64,000 nt of DNA, taken from Pseudoalteromonas sp. '520P1 No. 423' (GTDB lineage: Bacteria > Pseudomonadota > Gammaproteobacteria > Enterobacterales > Alteromonadaceae). Location of the stretch: the NCBI RefSeq assembly GCF_001269985.1, contig NZ_BBZB01000001.1, positions 868,001 through 932,000 of the forward strand, written 5' to 3'. How positions within the stretch are numbered: position 1 is the stretch's first letter; each line of letters starts with the position of its first letter. Positions 47,612 through 57,638 of the stretch are shown here, in pieces. The notes under the pieces are model-generated. The model saw only the letters and a program-made list of their open reading frames with translations, did no database searches and was not told where the DNA came from. The translations under genes were made by a program, and so were the position numbers.

Positions 47612-50248
47612 GTGAAGTTTTTTAATATTGTTTTATTTAGCATGATCATGCTGTTATCAGTATCGGCAAATGCTGCAACACCTACAAAACAGCAAATGGA
47701 ACAATTCAAAAGTTTACCAAAAGCACAACAAAAAGCCTTAGCTAAAAAAATGGGAGTTGATATTTCCGCTTTTTCAGATAACTCTTCGTCAGAGAAAATT
47801 GAGTTAGGGCCAACAGTTTTTCCTCGTCAAGATGAAGAGTCACAATTATCAGATGATGAGAGAAAATATAAACCGATTGAAGATGAAATAAAACCATTTG
47901 GTTATGAGCTTTTTGCCGGCGACCCAACATCATTTATGCCAAGTGAAATATCGGCAGTGCCAGATACGTATACTGTTGGTAGAGGCGATGAGTTTCAAAT
48001 TAATCTATATGGTAAAGAAAACGTAACACATAGTGTTGTTGTAGATCGTGAAGGTCGCTTATCAATCCCTGACTTAACACCTGTATTTGTAGCGGGTTTA
48101 AGCTTTTTAGAAGTGAAAGAGTTAGTTAAAAGTAAAATATCTCAAGAAGTAATCGGTGTAAAAGCGTTTGTTTCTTTAGGCCAACTACGCTCAATGCGTA
48201 TTATGGTATTAGGTGAATCATTTAAACCTGGTAGTTATTCAGTATCATCATTAACAACCGTATCTCATGCTTTGTTTGTAAGTGGTGGCGTATCAGATAT
48301 TGGTTCATTACGTAATATACAAGTAAAACGTGCAGGAAAAATAGTACAATACTTTGATTTATACGACTTATTAATTAAAGGTGATAGCTCGGGCGATATC
48401 ATGCTAAAACCAGGTGACGTTGTATTTATTCCTACGGTTAATAAACAAGTGACTATTTCAGGGTTAGTAAAACGACCTGCTATTTTTGAATTAAAAAAAA
48501 ATGAAACTGCTAAGCAACTAATTAGCATGGCCGGTGGCTTTAAAGCTGAAGCTTTCCCTCAAAAAACATTAGTTGAGCGTTACAGTGAAAACAGCTTTAA
48601 AACAGTACTTACTCTAGATTTTTCACAAAAAAATATTAATTACCAACCTAAAGATGGCGATGTTATTAAAGTACAAGCTTCATCTAGTGAGCTTGAAAAT
48701 GCAGTAACATTAATTGGTGCAGTAGCGCACCCGGGTAATTATCAATGGACTAAAGGCGATACTGTTTCAGGTTTAATTAGTTCTCTGAAAACAGATGTAC
48801 TGCCAATCGCTGATTTTGATTATTCACTTATCGTACGTGAAAAAAATATAAAAGGTGATGTAGAGGTTATTCAATTTTCATTGTTGAATGCATTAAATAA
48901 GAATATAGAAGACGATGTTAAGTTAATGCCTAGAGATATTGTAATGGTGTTCAGTCGCTTCGAAGAAAAAGAAGATGAAAAACGAACGCTGTCAAATATG
49001 TTGCTAACAGAAGATGAGTTTTATCAACAAGAAAAAATGCAGCAATGGCATGATTTTGAGAATCAACAATATCAAGAGTTTATAGGCCTAGACATTGAAG
49101 ATAATAAAGACGTTGAATTAGAAACAAATTTAACTGATTTATTAAAAGGCAAAAAAAAGGAAATTAAAGAAAATAGCTTAACGCTTTTTGGTCGTACTTT
49201 ATTTTTAAAACCTTTAATTATTAAATTACAAAAACAATCTTCTTTTGGTAACGAGGCGAAATTAATTGCTGTTAACGGCAAGGTAAGATACCCGGGTATA
49301 TATCCTCTAGTTAAAAATGCAGACATGAATAAGGCAATTAATGCTGCTGGTGGTTTATTAGAATCTGCTTTTGTAGAAAATGCAGAAGTAACTCGTATTA
49401 AAACTGATAATGGCAGTAAGATCGAGCATATTTCACTTAATCTAACTAAAGAAACTGACTCTAAATATTTATTACAAAGTAAAGATACAATCAATATTTT
49501 TACTATGCCTAACTGGCAAGAAGAGCGTTATATTCAACTTGTTGGTGAAGTAAAATTCCCTGGTAAATATACAATTAAACGTGGTGAAAAACTGAGTTCT
49601 ATTTTAGAGCGCGCAGGAGGTTTTACTGATTTAGCTGCAACCGATGCTGCAATATTTACTCGTGAATCTATACGTTTAAAAGAGCGTACACAATTAACTA
49701 AACTAGCAAATGATTTACGTAGAGAAATAGCAACACGTAGTTTCCAAAGCTCAGTAACCGATTCAAGCCTTAATTATGAAGATACTAATAAACTACTGAA
49801 TGATTTATCAAAAGTAGAAGCGTTAGGGCGTTTAGTTATTGATTTACCAAGCGTATATAAAGGTTCATTAGATGTTGAGTTACAAAATAACGATACACTA
49901 TATGTGCCAATCGCACAAAGTACAATCAATGTAATTGGTGAAGTTAATTTAGCAGTATCACATTTATATCAAGATAATGTATCTTTAGAGCAATATATCG
50001 CACGCAGTGGTGGTTTAAAACAAAGAGCTGATAGCGAGCGTATTTACATTATTAAAGCAAATGGTTCAGTGCAATTACCAAAAGCAAGTAGCTGGTTTGC
50101 TGTAACTGATAATACTTACTTATCTCCAGGAGATACCATAGTAGTACCACTTGATACAGAGCATATGGATAAGCTGACATTGTGGAGCACTGCAACACAA
50201 ATTATTTACCAATTAGGTTTGGCAGCTGCTGCAATTTCAAGTCTGTAA
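47612..50248 (+). CDS. Large SLBB-domain polysaccharide export protein (Wza/WbfF-like)
   Basis: The 878-residue exported protein has a signal peptide ending SANAA, a Poly_export domain (about residues 115-190, YTVGRGDEFQINLYGKE), and five to six SLBB repeats with the hallmark GxVxxPGxYxL pattern (GAVAHPGNYQW, GKVRYPGIYPL, GEVKFPGKYTI). Multi-SLBB members such as WbfF/OtnA export capsule or O-antigen polysaccharide across the outer membrane. The start is GTG with AAGGGA nearby. It ends 78 bp before gspG with no terminator between and is probably the first gene of the secretion operon. No glycosyltransferase or Wzc gene lies next to it, which is unusual. Confidence 0.88.
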   Translation: MKFFNIVLFSMIMLLSVSANAATPTKQQMEQFKSLPKAQQKALAKKMGVDISAFSDNSSSEKIELGPTVFPRQDEESQLSDDERKYKPIEDEIKPFGYELFAGDPTSFMPSEISAVPDTYTVGRGDEFQINLYGKENVTHSVVVDREGRLSIPDLTPVFVAGLSFLEVKELVKSKISQEVIGVKAFVSLGQLRSMRIMVLGESFKPGSYSVSSLTTVSHALFVSGGVSDIGSLRNIQVKRAGKIVQYFDLYDLLIKGDSSGDIMLKPGDVVFIPTVNKQVTISGLVKRPAIFELKKNETAKQLISMAGGFKAEAFPQKTLVERYSENSFKTVLTLDFSQKNINYQPKDGDVIKVQASSSELENAVTLIGAVAHPGNYQWTKGDTVSGLISSLKTDVLPIADFDYSLIVREKNIKGDVEVIQFSLLNALNKNIEDDVKLMPRDIVMVFSRFEEKEDEKRTLSNMLLTEDEFYQQEKMQQWHDFENQQYQEFIGLDIEDNKDVELETNLTDLLKGKKKEIKENSLTLFGRTLFLKPLIIKLQKQSSFGNEAKLIAVNGKVRYPGIYPLVKNADMNKAINAAGGLLESAFVENAEVTRIKTDNGSKIEHISLNLTKETDSKYLLQSKDTINIFTMPNWQEERYIQLVGEVKFPGKYTIKRGEKLSSILERAGGFTDLAATDAAIFTRESIRLKERTQLTKLANDLRREIATRSFQSSVTDSSLNYEDTNKLLNDLSKVEALGRLVIDLPSVYKGSLDVELQNNDTLYVPIAQSTINVIGEVNLAVSHLYQDNVSLEQYIARSGGLKQRADSERIYIIKANGSVQLPKASSWFAVTDNTYLSPGDTIVVPLDTEHMDKLTLWSTATQIIYQLGLAAAAISSL

Positions 50249-50326
50249 TATTTTTTAACATATAGCGATTCGACATTAAGTTATCAAATTGCTATATTCG
50301 AAAGTCATATTTAAAAGGTAGTTTCA

Positions 50327-50722
50327 ATGAATAAAAATAAAGGTTTCAGCTTAATGGAGCTGATGATAGTACTTATTATTTTGGGTTTATTAGGTTCCTT
50401 AGTGGCGCCTAAATTATTTTCTAAAGTAAGTTCATCTAAAAAGAAAGCAGCTGTAGCACAAATGCAAATGTTTGAAACTGCAATTGATACCTATAGATTG
50501 GATATAGGTACTGTGCCAGCTAACCTTCAAGAGCTTAGAGCAAGTTCGAACCCTAGCTGGGATGGCCCTTATTTACCTAAAGAAATTCCTATGGACCCAT
50601 GGGGTAAACCTTATATTTATACTGTTCCAGGCCAAAATGGTAACCCTTATGGAATTATGTCGTACGGACTTGATGGTCAACCAGGTGGGAATGATGAAAA
50701 TATGGATGTTATTCATAAATGA
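50327..50722 (+). CDS. gspG: Type II secretion major pseudopilin GspG
   Basis: The 131-residue pseudopilin has a short leader MNKNKG cut before FSLMELM (Glu+5 present), the conserved DTYRLDIGTVP block, and a C-terminal YGLDGQPGGNDENMD loop that matches the GspG calcium site. It is the main subunit of the pseudopilus. It overlaps gspE by 4 bp. Being first of the gsp genes and before gspE is unlike the canonical C-D-E-F-G order. Confidence 0.93.
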   Translation: MNKNKGFSLMELMIVLIILGLLGSLVAPKLFSKVSSSKKKAAVAQMQMFETAIDTYRLDIGTVPANLQELRASSNPSWDGPYLPKEIPMDPWGKPYIYTVPGQNGNPYGIMSYGLDGQPGGNDENMDVIHK

Positions 50723-52380
50723 TTGAAATGGATAAACTGCTAATTGAGGAGTTTTCAGTTAGCTCTACAGATTTAGATAAAGCTAAATTATATCAACAAA
50801 GATATGATGGTAGATTAGAGTTGATTTTAGTAAATATGGGCTGTCTAACAGAGGATAACTTGGCACCATTTTATAGCATGCTATTATCATACCCTCTTTT
50901 TAAATCTGAAGATTATCCAGATTGGTCCGTTCCTAATATATCTCTAAACACGATTGAGAAATTAAAATCTTTTGATTGCTTACTAATAAAAGGAACTGAG
51001 AAAAGTTGGGAGCTTGTTTGTAAAGATCCATTAGATTTGAAGCTAATACAATTCCTTCAGCAGCAATCTACCCCATTTAATTTATCGATAGCGACTGAGT
51101 TACAGCTGCAGCCTTATTTTTTTGAAATTCAGAGTTTGACTGATAATAATGCTGAAGAAAATACTGAATTAACAGATGATGAAGAAGCTAGATTAAGAGA
51201 GTTAGCATCTGAAGCACCTACGGTTAATTTACTTAATACATTAATTACAAAGGCACTTGCCCGTGGTGCATCCGATATGCACTTAGAACCTCATAAAGGC
51301 CGATTTAGAGTTAGGTATCGAATAGACGGTGTTTTACATGAAGTCGATGCTTTAGCGCCTAAAATGCAATTACCCATTACGACTAGGCTGAAAATATTAT
51401 CAGGCATGGATATTGCCGAAAAACGACGCCCGCAAGATGGTAAAATTGAAATGCGGATCGCGAATAAAGAACTAGATATACGAGTATCAGCTTTACCTCT
51501 TAATGAAGGCGAAAGCATTGTCTTACGCTTTTTACTTAAAGATTCTATAAGCTATGATATGTCTATTCTTGGCTTATCAGCAGATACACAAACATCTATC
51601 CAGCAAGATTTAGCAAAAACTACAGGTGTTATTTTATTAACTGGGCCAACTGGTTCAGGTAAAACTACTACACTTTATACTTTTTTAAATGAGCTAAATA
51701 ATCCTGATGTAAAAATTATTACCCTTGAAGATCCTGTTGAGTATCAACTAGAAGGAGTAAATCAAGTACAAGTAAACGCTGAAATTGGTTTTGACTTTGC
51801 GGCGGGTTTACGTTCAATAGTAAGGCAAGATCCTGATATTATCATGGTAGGTGAAATTCGAGATGCAGAAACTGCACGTATCGCATTACAGTCAGCATTA
51901 ACAGGGCATCTAGTATTTAGTACTGTCCATACTAATGATGCCGCTAGTGCTTATACACGTTTACTCGATTTAGGAGTGGAAGAGTTTCTACTTAATGCCG
52001 CATTAGTATCTGTTGTAGCACAACGATTAGCACGTCGTTTATGCCAGCATTGTGCAAAGCCAGCAGATAATTCCCTAGAATTATTGAAAAAATACCCATT
52101 ACAACAAATAGCTGACGACGCAGGAATTTCACATTTAGATATCAAACAAGCCGTAGGTTGTGAGCATTGTAATAATTCTGGTTATAAGGGAAGAGTTGCT
52201 ATTAATGAGTACTTACGAAGTGATGATGAAATTAAATCAATCCCTAAAAATGAGCTGTTTATTCCTAATGCTAAAGCGCATAATGCTAAATTAAAAAGAA
52301 GAAACCTCTTAGAGGATGGTTTTTATAAAGTAGTCTCTGGGGTGACCACAATAGACGAAGTGTTAAGGGTTGCAGGTTGA
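50719..52380 (+). CDS. gspE: Type II secretion ATPase GspE
   Basis: The 553-residue secretion ATPase has an N-terminal domain, the N2E region from about residue 165, Walker A GPTGSGKT at 309-316, Asp and Walker B boxes with DPDIIMVGEIRDAET (371-385), His box STVHTND, and the tetracysteine zinc site C442/C445/C481/C484. It powers pseudopilus assembly. It overlaps gspG and gspF by 4 bp each. Confidence 0.94.
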   Translation: MIEMDKLLIEEFSVSSTDLDKAKLYQQRYDGRLELILVNMGCLTEDNLAPFYSMLLSYPLFKSEDYPDWSVPNISLNTIEKLKSFDCLLIKGTEKSWELVCKDPLDLKLIQFLQQQSTPFNLSIATELQLQPYFFEIQSLTDNNAEENTELTDDEEARLRELASEAPTVNLLNTLITKALARGASDMHLEPHKGRFRVRYRIDGVLHEVDALAPKMQLPITTRLKILSGMDIAEKRRPQDGKIEMRIANKELDIRVSALPLNEGESIVLRFLLKDSISYDMSILGLSADTQTSIQQDLAKTTGVILLTGPTGSGKTTTLYTFLNELNNPDVKIITLEDPVEYQLEGVNQVQVNAEIGFDFAAGLRSIVRQDPDIIMVGEIRDAETARIALQSALTGHLVFSTVHTNDAASAYTRLLDLGVEEFLLNAALVSVVAQRLARRLCQHCAKPADNSLELLKKYPLQQIADDAGISHLDIKQAVGCEHCNNSGYKGRVAINEYLRSDDEIKSIPKNELFIPNAKAHNAKLKRRNLLEDGFYKVVSGVTTIDEVLRVAG

Positions 52381-53579
52381 TTGAGTTTGAATATAAAGCG
52401 ATAGACTCTCAAGGTGCTCGTCACGATGGGGTTATTTTAGCTTTATCTAAATTAGAAGCACAGAAAAGCCTAGCTCAGCAAGGGCTAAATGCAATGGCGA
52501 TTAATCAAATTTCAAATCGACAAAGCTTATTAGATCTTTTTTCTCAGACTGTGACTTTAGATCAGTTAGAGTTCTTTACAAGCCAATTGGCGTTATTACT
52601 AGAAAGTGGCGTAAGAGTTGATAAAGCGATAGATATTATTCGCGCATCTAATATGCACCCTTCATTAAGTCGTCTTTTAAATCAAATATCATCAAGTTTA
52701 AAAAAGGGTGCTTCATTAAGTGCAGCATTTGCAGATCACGAAGAGTTATTTGGCCCTTTATATATTAGTTTATTAAAAATAGGTGAAACATCAGGTAATT
52801 TGCCTGAAGTATTAAATCGCTTGGCTGATGATCTTAAGTTCCAAAAAGAATTGCGCTCCCAAATCACAACAGCATTAACTTACCCTTCTGTTATCTTTTT
52901 TGTATGTATCATGGCTGTATACTTTGTATTGACATTTATTGTACCAAAAATGGCTGGTATATTTACAGATTTGACCCAAGCTCCCTGGTATACCCAAGTT
53001 ATAATCAAAGTGAGTAGTTTTTTTGTCGATTATCAAACAATTATAATTGGGGGTGTAATTGCAGGGCTTATATCTCTTGCTTATGCATTTAAAAAGCCGG
53101 AGGTTAAAAACTGGTTTTATGTAAAGGCATCTCATATACCAGGTATTGGTAAAGTTATTTTAACGGCAGAGCGAATTCGTTTTGCGCAATCAATGGCGAT
53201 GATGTTGGATGCCGGGTTGCAGCTAGATACAACACTTGAACTTACATCAGATACATTAAAACATGAAGAATTAAAACGTGATGCTAAACTTGCCCTCAAG
53301 CAGCTAAAATCTGGTAAGCAATTAAGTCAAGTGTTAGCTAAAACAAGAATTTTTCCTGATTTCTTTTTATCAATAATAAAAGTAGGAGAAGAAACAGGAA
53401 GATTACCCCGGGTATTTAGAGAGGTTGCAACTCGTAGTAAAGCAGACTTAGAGCAAGTAATTCAAAAGCTCACAACGATGCTTGAACCTATCATGTTAAT
53501 TTTCATGGGTGGATTTGTTGGTGGTATTGTCATTTCTATGTTGATGAGCATGGTATCGATCAATGATGTTGCATTTTAA
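52377..53579 (+). CDS. gspF: Type II secretion inner-membrane platform protein GspF
   Basis: The 400-residue protein has two GspF domains (LEFFTSQLALLLESGVRVDKA; RFAQSMAMMLDAGLQLDT) and three transmembrane helices (about residues 170-192, 218-236 and 375-397). It is the platform that couples GspE to pseudopilin. The start is TTG at 52377, overlapping the gspE stop. Confidence 0.94.
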   Translation: MIEFEYKAIDSQGARHDGVILALSKLEAQKSLAQQGLNAMAINQISNRQSLLDLFSQTVTLDQLEFFTSQLALLLESGVRVDKAIDIIRASNMHPSLSRLLNQISSSLKKGASLSAAFADHEELFGPLYISLLKIGETSGNLPEVLNRLADDLKFQKELRSQITTALTYPSVIFFVCIMAVYFVLTFIVPKMAGIFTDLTQAPWYTQVIIKVSSFFVDYQTIIIGGVIAGLISLAYAFKKPEVKNWFYVKASHIPGIGKVILTAERIRFAQSMAMMLDAGLQLDTTLELTSDTLKHEELKRDAKLALKQLKSGKQLSQVLAKTRIFPDFFLSIIKVGEETGRLPRVFREVATRSKADLEQVIQKLTTMLEPIMLIFMGGFVGGIVISMLMSMVSINDVAF

Positions 53580-53967
53580 AAAAACACTTGGTTTTTCTTT
53601 AATTGAATTAATGGTTGTTATGGCAATCATGGGTGGATTGCTGGCGCTAACTGGTGGTTTAGTCACCAAGAGTATCGATCAGCAACAAAGGCAAGTTGAA
53701 CTAGAAAAGGTTGAGCAATTATTTAAACGCTTAAGTTACCAAGCATATTATAGTGGATATAACTATCAACTACATGCACAAGGTTCGCAAATAAAAGTGA
53801 ACACAGATAGGGAAATTTATACAGTTGATTTTAAACAATTAGAATTTGTTATGACTGATTTTATCATCTCAACTAAAGCATCTATTTCGCCAGCTAAGTA
53901 TTCTGTGATATGGAATGGTCAAACGCGTACTTTCCCGATCCAACCAATGTTTAAGCCTTATGAATAA
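53563..53967 (+). CDS. gspH: Minor pseudopilin GspH
   Basis: The 134-residue product has a prepilin leader and the methylation motif G|FSLIELMVVMAIMGG, followed by a small beta domain. Its position after gspF and before gspI fits GspH of the pseudopilus tip complex. It overlaps gspF by 17 bp. The tail is short compared with other GspH proteins. Confidence 0.8.
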   Translation: MMLHFKKTLGFSLIELMVVMAIMGGLLALTGGLVTKSIDQQQRQVELEKVEQLFKRLSYQAYYSGYNYQLHAQGSQIKVNTDREIYTVDFKQLEFVMTDFIISTKASISPAKYSVIWNGQTRTFPIQPMFKPYE

Positions 53968-54367
53968 ATCAAAGGGGTTTACTTTAGTTGAGGTGTTAAT
54001 TTCAGCCATTATATTATTTTCAGTTTTAGCACTTGCAGCTGAAATGTATAATTCATCAACTTTTTCAGCTAACAAAGCGGCAAAGTCCGCTCGTTTTTTT
54101 CAAATTCATCCTGCAGTAATTTCAGCAATAAAACTAGATTTAAGATCTCAAGCTAGAAATAAAAAGAAAACTCATATAGCTGGTGAATTAAATGTTTTTG
54201 GTATGTATTATACTTGGCAATCCGAACGCATTTCATTCCTACCTAAACCAAAAGAGCAAGATAGTAATACTGAAAGTGAGCCACAATTCGGAATGTTTGA
54301 GGTACTAGTTCAAGCTAATCAAGGAACCAAGATACAGAGTTTTTCATTTCAGGTTGCTACATGGTAA
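53960..54367 (+). CDS. gspI: Minor pseudopilin GspI
   Basis: From ATG 53960 the 135-residue product has the leader MNKSKG|FTLVEVL; upstream in-frame starts (from 53915) would bury the leader and are rejected. It overlaps gspH by 8 bp. GspI nucleates the I-J-K tip of the pseudopilus. The assignment among minor pseudopilins rests mainly on gene order. Confidence 0.78.
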   Translation: MNKSKGFTLVEVLISAIILFSVLALAAEMYNSSTFSANKAAKSARFFQIHPAVISAIKLDLRSQARNKKKTHIAGELNVFGMYYTWQSERISFLPKPKEQDSNTESEPQFGMFEVLVQANQGTKIQSFSFQVATW

Positions 54368-55083
54368 TAAAAGTGAAAAAGAATCAAGGTTTTACTTTAA
54401 TTGAGCTTATGATTTCAACAAGCTTACTTATGTTAATAATGTTTTCTGGCTATTATGCCTATGGTTTGTATACAAATAACTGGCAAAAAAGAACAGATAT
54501 ATTTTGGCAACAAACTCAATCTGCTTTAGCCTTCGATTCAATAAACAGATTGATAGAGTCTACTAGACCTTACATTATTAAAGCTGATAATAATTTACCA
54601 GCAATTTATTTTCAGGCATCTAAAGAAAAAGTACTTTTTGTAAGTCACTCGGGAATATTCACAGATCGCTTAGCAATTGTTGAATTGAAAGTTGAATCTA
54701 AAAATAATGAATCATCAATTATTTATCGTGAGTCATCTTTAGAAGGTTACTTATTATTAGAGCAGTCAGATATTATTGAATGGCAGCATGAAGTAATTTT
54801 GCTTGATAATATAAATACAGCAAGCTTTAGCTATTTTGGTTGGCAAAATTTAGATGAGTTACTAAGTAATAATGAATTAGATGATAAAGGAAGTTCAGGT
54901 AATACTGATGATGAAATAAAGCCTATTTGGTATACAAATCATCAATTAGAAAAATATCGAATTTTACCTAATAAAGTAAATTTATATATTAAACATCATA
55001 ATAATACTGAAACAAACTTAGAGTTAATGCTTCCTGAAAACTCACATCGAGCTCTTATTAAGTATTTAAGAGAGGATATTTAA
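54361..55083 (+). CDS. gspJ: Minor pseudopilin GspJ
   Basis: The 240-residue protein has the leader MVIKVKKNQG|FTLIELM and a larger beta-rich domain than the flanking minor pseudopilins, as expected for GspJ. It overlaps gspI by 7 bp and ends 1 bp before gspK. Confidence 0.82.
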   Translation: MVIKVKKNQGFTLIELMISTSLLMLIMFSGYYAYGLYTNNWQKRTDIFWQQTQSALAFDSINRLIESTRPYIIKADNNLPAIYFQASKEKVLFVSHSGIFTDRLAIVELKVESKNNESSIIYRESSLEGYLLLEQSDIIEWQHEVILLDNINTASFSYFGWQNLDELLSNNELDDKGSSGNTDDEIKPIWYTNHQLEKYRILPNKVNLYIKHHNNTETNLELMLPENSHRALIKYLREDI

Positions 55084-55084
55084 A

Positions 55085-55978
55085 GTGCATATTCACAAAG
55101 GTATCGCTTTAGTTCAAGTATTGATCATTTCAGTCGTATTGACATTGTTGAGTCTTTTTATTGCTCAAACTGTTCAATTTCAAACAGCTATTGCACATAC
55201 GATGAATGATGCATTTAAACTTCGTTTACAAATAGAGGATGCAGAGGCCCGTTTATTACAAACTATTTTGACTGAACATTTATATGTCAGTAAAACATCA
55301 AGAAATGAGATAGTGAGAAAGTGGAACTTTTATGGTAAAGAATTTTCTATTACTGAGAATGTAAAAATATCAATTCAAGATTTGAATGGTTTAATTAGTT
55401 TAAATAGTATCGATAAAACCATAACAAAATCTTTGCTGAGTGACCTCGGTCTTTCAATTGAAGAAACAAATATATTTATAGATTCGTTAGAGGACTGGAA
55501 AGATGAAGACGATCTAAAGCATTTAAATGGTGCTGAATCAGCTTATTATCGTTCCATACAGCAAAAAGGGCCAAGAAATGGATACTTGCAATCACTTTCT
55601 GAGGTTGAATATATTAAAGGTGCTGATACATTAACATTTACTCAATGGCAGAAGTACTTTTCGGTTGAGTTTGTAAATGGTTTTAACCCCTTAAATTCAC
55701 CTGAGACAATATTAAAATCAATTGTAAAGGATGATTCAAAAGTTAAAGAAGTGATAGAATTAAGGGAAGAAGGTAAATTAACAGAGTTAAGATTTGTACA
55801 AATAACAGGAATGGACTCAGATGAGTTTATTTCTTTTTCTTCCGGTAACCAACTGTTTGTTACGATAGAAGCAAATAATGAAACTCAAAGAATAGTTAAA
55901 AGTTTTATCGTAGAACGTAGGCCTAGGTCAATAATGTACCCAATTGTACTGACTGGTGTAAAATGGAATAACATGTGA
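55085..55978 (+). CDS. gspK: Minor pseudopilin GspK
   Basis: The 297-residue protein has the leader G|IALVQVLIISVVLT without Glu at +5, which is characteristic of GspK. It also has the alpha-helical insert region SLNSIDKTITKSLLSDLG, EDWKDEDD and GYLQSLSEVEYIKG found in GspK (SAM-like domains). It caps the pseudopilus. The start is GTG. It overlaps gspL by 4 bp. Confidence 0.9.
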   Translation: MHIHKGIALVQVLIISVVLTLLSLFIAQTVQFQTAIAHTMNDAFKLRLQIEDAEARLLQTILTEHLYVSKTSRNEIVRKWNFYGKEFSITENVKISIQDLNGLISLNSIDKTITKSLLSDLGLSIEETNIFIDSLEDWKDEDDLKHLNGAESAYYRSIQQKGPRNGYLQSLSEVEYIKGADTLTFTQWQKYFSVEFVNGFNPLNSPETILKSIVKDDSKVKEVIELREEGKLTELRFVQITGMDSDEFISFSSGNQLFVTIEANNETQRIVKSFIVERRPRSIMYPIVLTGVKWNNM

Positions 55979-57078
55979 AATTAAATATTATATCAAAGTC
56001 AAAACTAACAGAAAGTTGGTTATATAACAAAATAGGTTATGTGTCGGATACATTTTTTGAACTTTCAAAGAGTGCATTATCAGCAACAAAGAAGTCAAAG
56101 AGTGTAATGATTGTTGCTAGGCATCATTATAATGAAACTTGGCAATTGTATCCTGCATTGAGTTTAAAAGAGCTGAAAAGTTTATTAGACTTGCAGAAGC
56201 AAGTCAGCTCAGGTTTTTCACCTATTCAGCAATATTTTGTGAATAAAGAGCATGATGGTTTTGATGTTAAAACTATAACTTTCTCTTCAGAACTAAATAC
56301 CTTATTACCAGCAGAAACAATCTTGATCCCTGAAACTGAGCTGTTTGATTTAGTAAATATCAATAGGTTTATTTGTGAACTAGAAACACCTGCAGGAGTG
56401 TTGTTTTTAGCTAAAACAGATACAAAGACACATAGTGCTTATCGTAAAGGTATGGTTAATAATGTTACTACCTTTAAAATGAGTGTCGGATTATCAGATA
56501 CAGTGGAGCAGAAATTATTTACTGAAGTAGATTTTTTAAAACTGTTGAAAAATGGATTATTAAATTTACCTATAAAAAAACTGTTATCTCTTTCATCATT
56601 TAAAATTAATTTATTCATACAGCCTAAATCAATGCACGCATTATATTGGGCACCATTGATAACTGCTTTGTTATTTTTAATTTCGACTAATAGCTATTTA
56701 ATTTACAAAAATAATATACTGGAAAATAACCTTACTGCTAAAGGGTCAATTGTTGATGAGCTTTTAAATTTTAAACAGCAACAAGATCAGCACTCTGAAT
56801 TGATTAAATTACTAAATTCTGAAATTAAAACGCATAAGGCAGTGCTTCCAAGTTGGGATATTGTACATCAAGCAACGATACAAGGTATGGAAGTTCATCA
56901 ATTTCGTAAAAGAGATGAGAAAATTATATTACGTGGTATAGCGGACAATGCATCAAAAGTCTTGGCTGGTGTTAATAAGTTACCACAAGTTTCAAGTGCT
57001 GTATTTGATGGTGCAGTAAGAAAGTCACGAGGACAAGACTATTTTATTATTCAACTGCAATTAGGGAGGGATTTATGA
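55975..57078 (+). CDS. gspL: GspL-like inner-membrane assembly protein
   Basis: The 367-residue protein has a cytoplasmic N-terminal region (about 1-220), one transmembrane helix (about 225-244), a coiled coil and a ferredoxin-like periplasmic end. Its topology and position between gspK and gspM match GspL, which recruits GspE, but the N-terminal region is diverged from standard actin-like GspL. The start is GTG. Confidence 0.78.
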   Translation: MKLNIISKSKLTESWLYNKIGYVSDTFFELSKSALSATKKSKSVMIVARHHYNETWQLYPALSLKELKSLLDLQKQVSSGFSPIQQYFVNKEHDGFDVKTITFSSELNTLLPAETILIPETELFDLVNINRFICELETPAGVLFLAKTDTKTHSAYRKGMVNNVTTFKMSVGLSDTVEQKLFTEVDFLKLLKNGLLNLPIKKLLSLSSFKINLFIQPKSMHALYWAPLITALLFLISTNSYLIYKNNILENNLTAKGSIVDELLNFKQQQDQHSELIKLLNSEIKTHKAVLPSWDIVHQATIQGMEVHQFRKRDEKIILRGIADNASKVLAGVNKLPQVSSAVFDGAVRKSRGQDYFIIQLQLGRDL

Positions 57079-57638
57079 TGCAGGATTTAATAAAATTTAA
57101 ACACCACTTATTGTTTTTAGCAGCCTTACTAATCGCAAACTATATAATAGAGCCTTTATGGCAAAATCAAACCGAGTTAAAAAGTAAAGCTAATTCAATA
57201 GAAAATAGAGTTAATAAAGTAGAACACTTAATAACTCAAAAAGAGTTGCTAGAAATACAGCAAGGAAAAATTCAACTTAACTTGTTTAAATTTTTACCTC
57301 TTTTGTACAAACAAAAAGATGAAGCTGTTTTTAAACTTACAGCACAAACTGCAATTGAAACTAGCTTAAAAGAAGCTAATTGTGAAGTTGAACAAATTGG
57401 GTGGCAAGGCTCAGAAAATTTATCAAATGATATTCGTAGATGGCAGCTTGATGCGCGCTTTAAAGGTGGACCTAGCTGCTTATTAACAGCGGCTCGAGAG
57501 CTTGAATCTTTAAAGCCTATAGTTAGAGTTAACGATTATTTTTATGGCGGCCGTCGTATTGATAGTGACCCTTCTAGTATAGTTAGAGCTCAATTAGAGT
57601 TAGTTATGTGGCAATATTTAGGTGAGGAATCTTTATGA
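57075..57638 (+). CDS. gspM: GspM-like inner-membrane assembly protein
   Basis: The 187-residue protein has one N-terminal transmembrane helix (about residues 10-26), a coiled coil and a small periplasmic domain with two cysteines. It resembles GspM/PilO proteins in topology; the assignment rests on order and shape. It overlaps both neighbours by 4 bp. Confidence 0.75.
   Translation: MMQDLIKFKHHLLFLAALLIANYIIEPLWQNQTELKSKANSIENRVNKVEHLITQKELLEIQQGKIQLNLFKFLPLLYKQKDEAVFKLTAQTAIETSLKEANCEVEQIGWQGSENLSNDIRRWQLDARFKGGPSCLLTAARELESLKPIVRVNDYFYGGRRIDSDPSSIVRAQLELVMWQYLGEESL

Noticed and set aside
53915..53959. Longer start for gspI
   Set aside because: It would place 15 residues before a standard prepilin leader and overlap gspH far more than the neighbouring junctions do.
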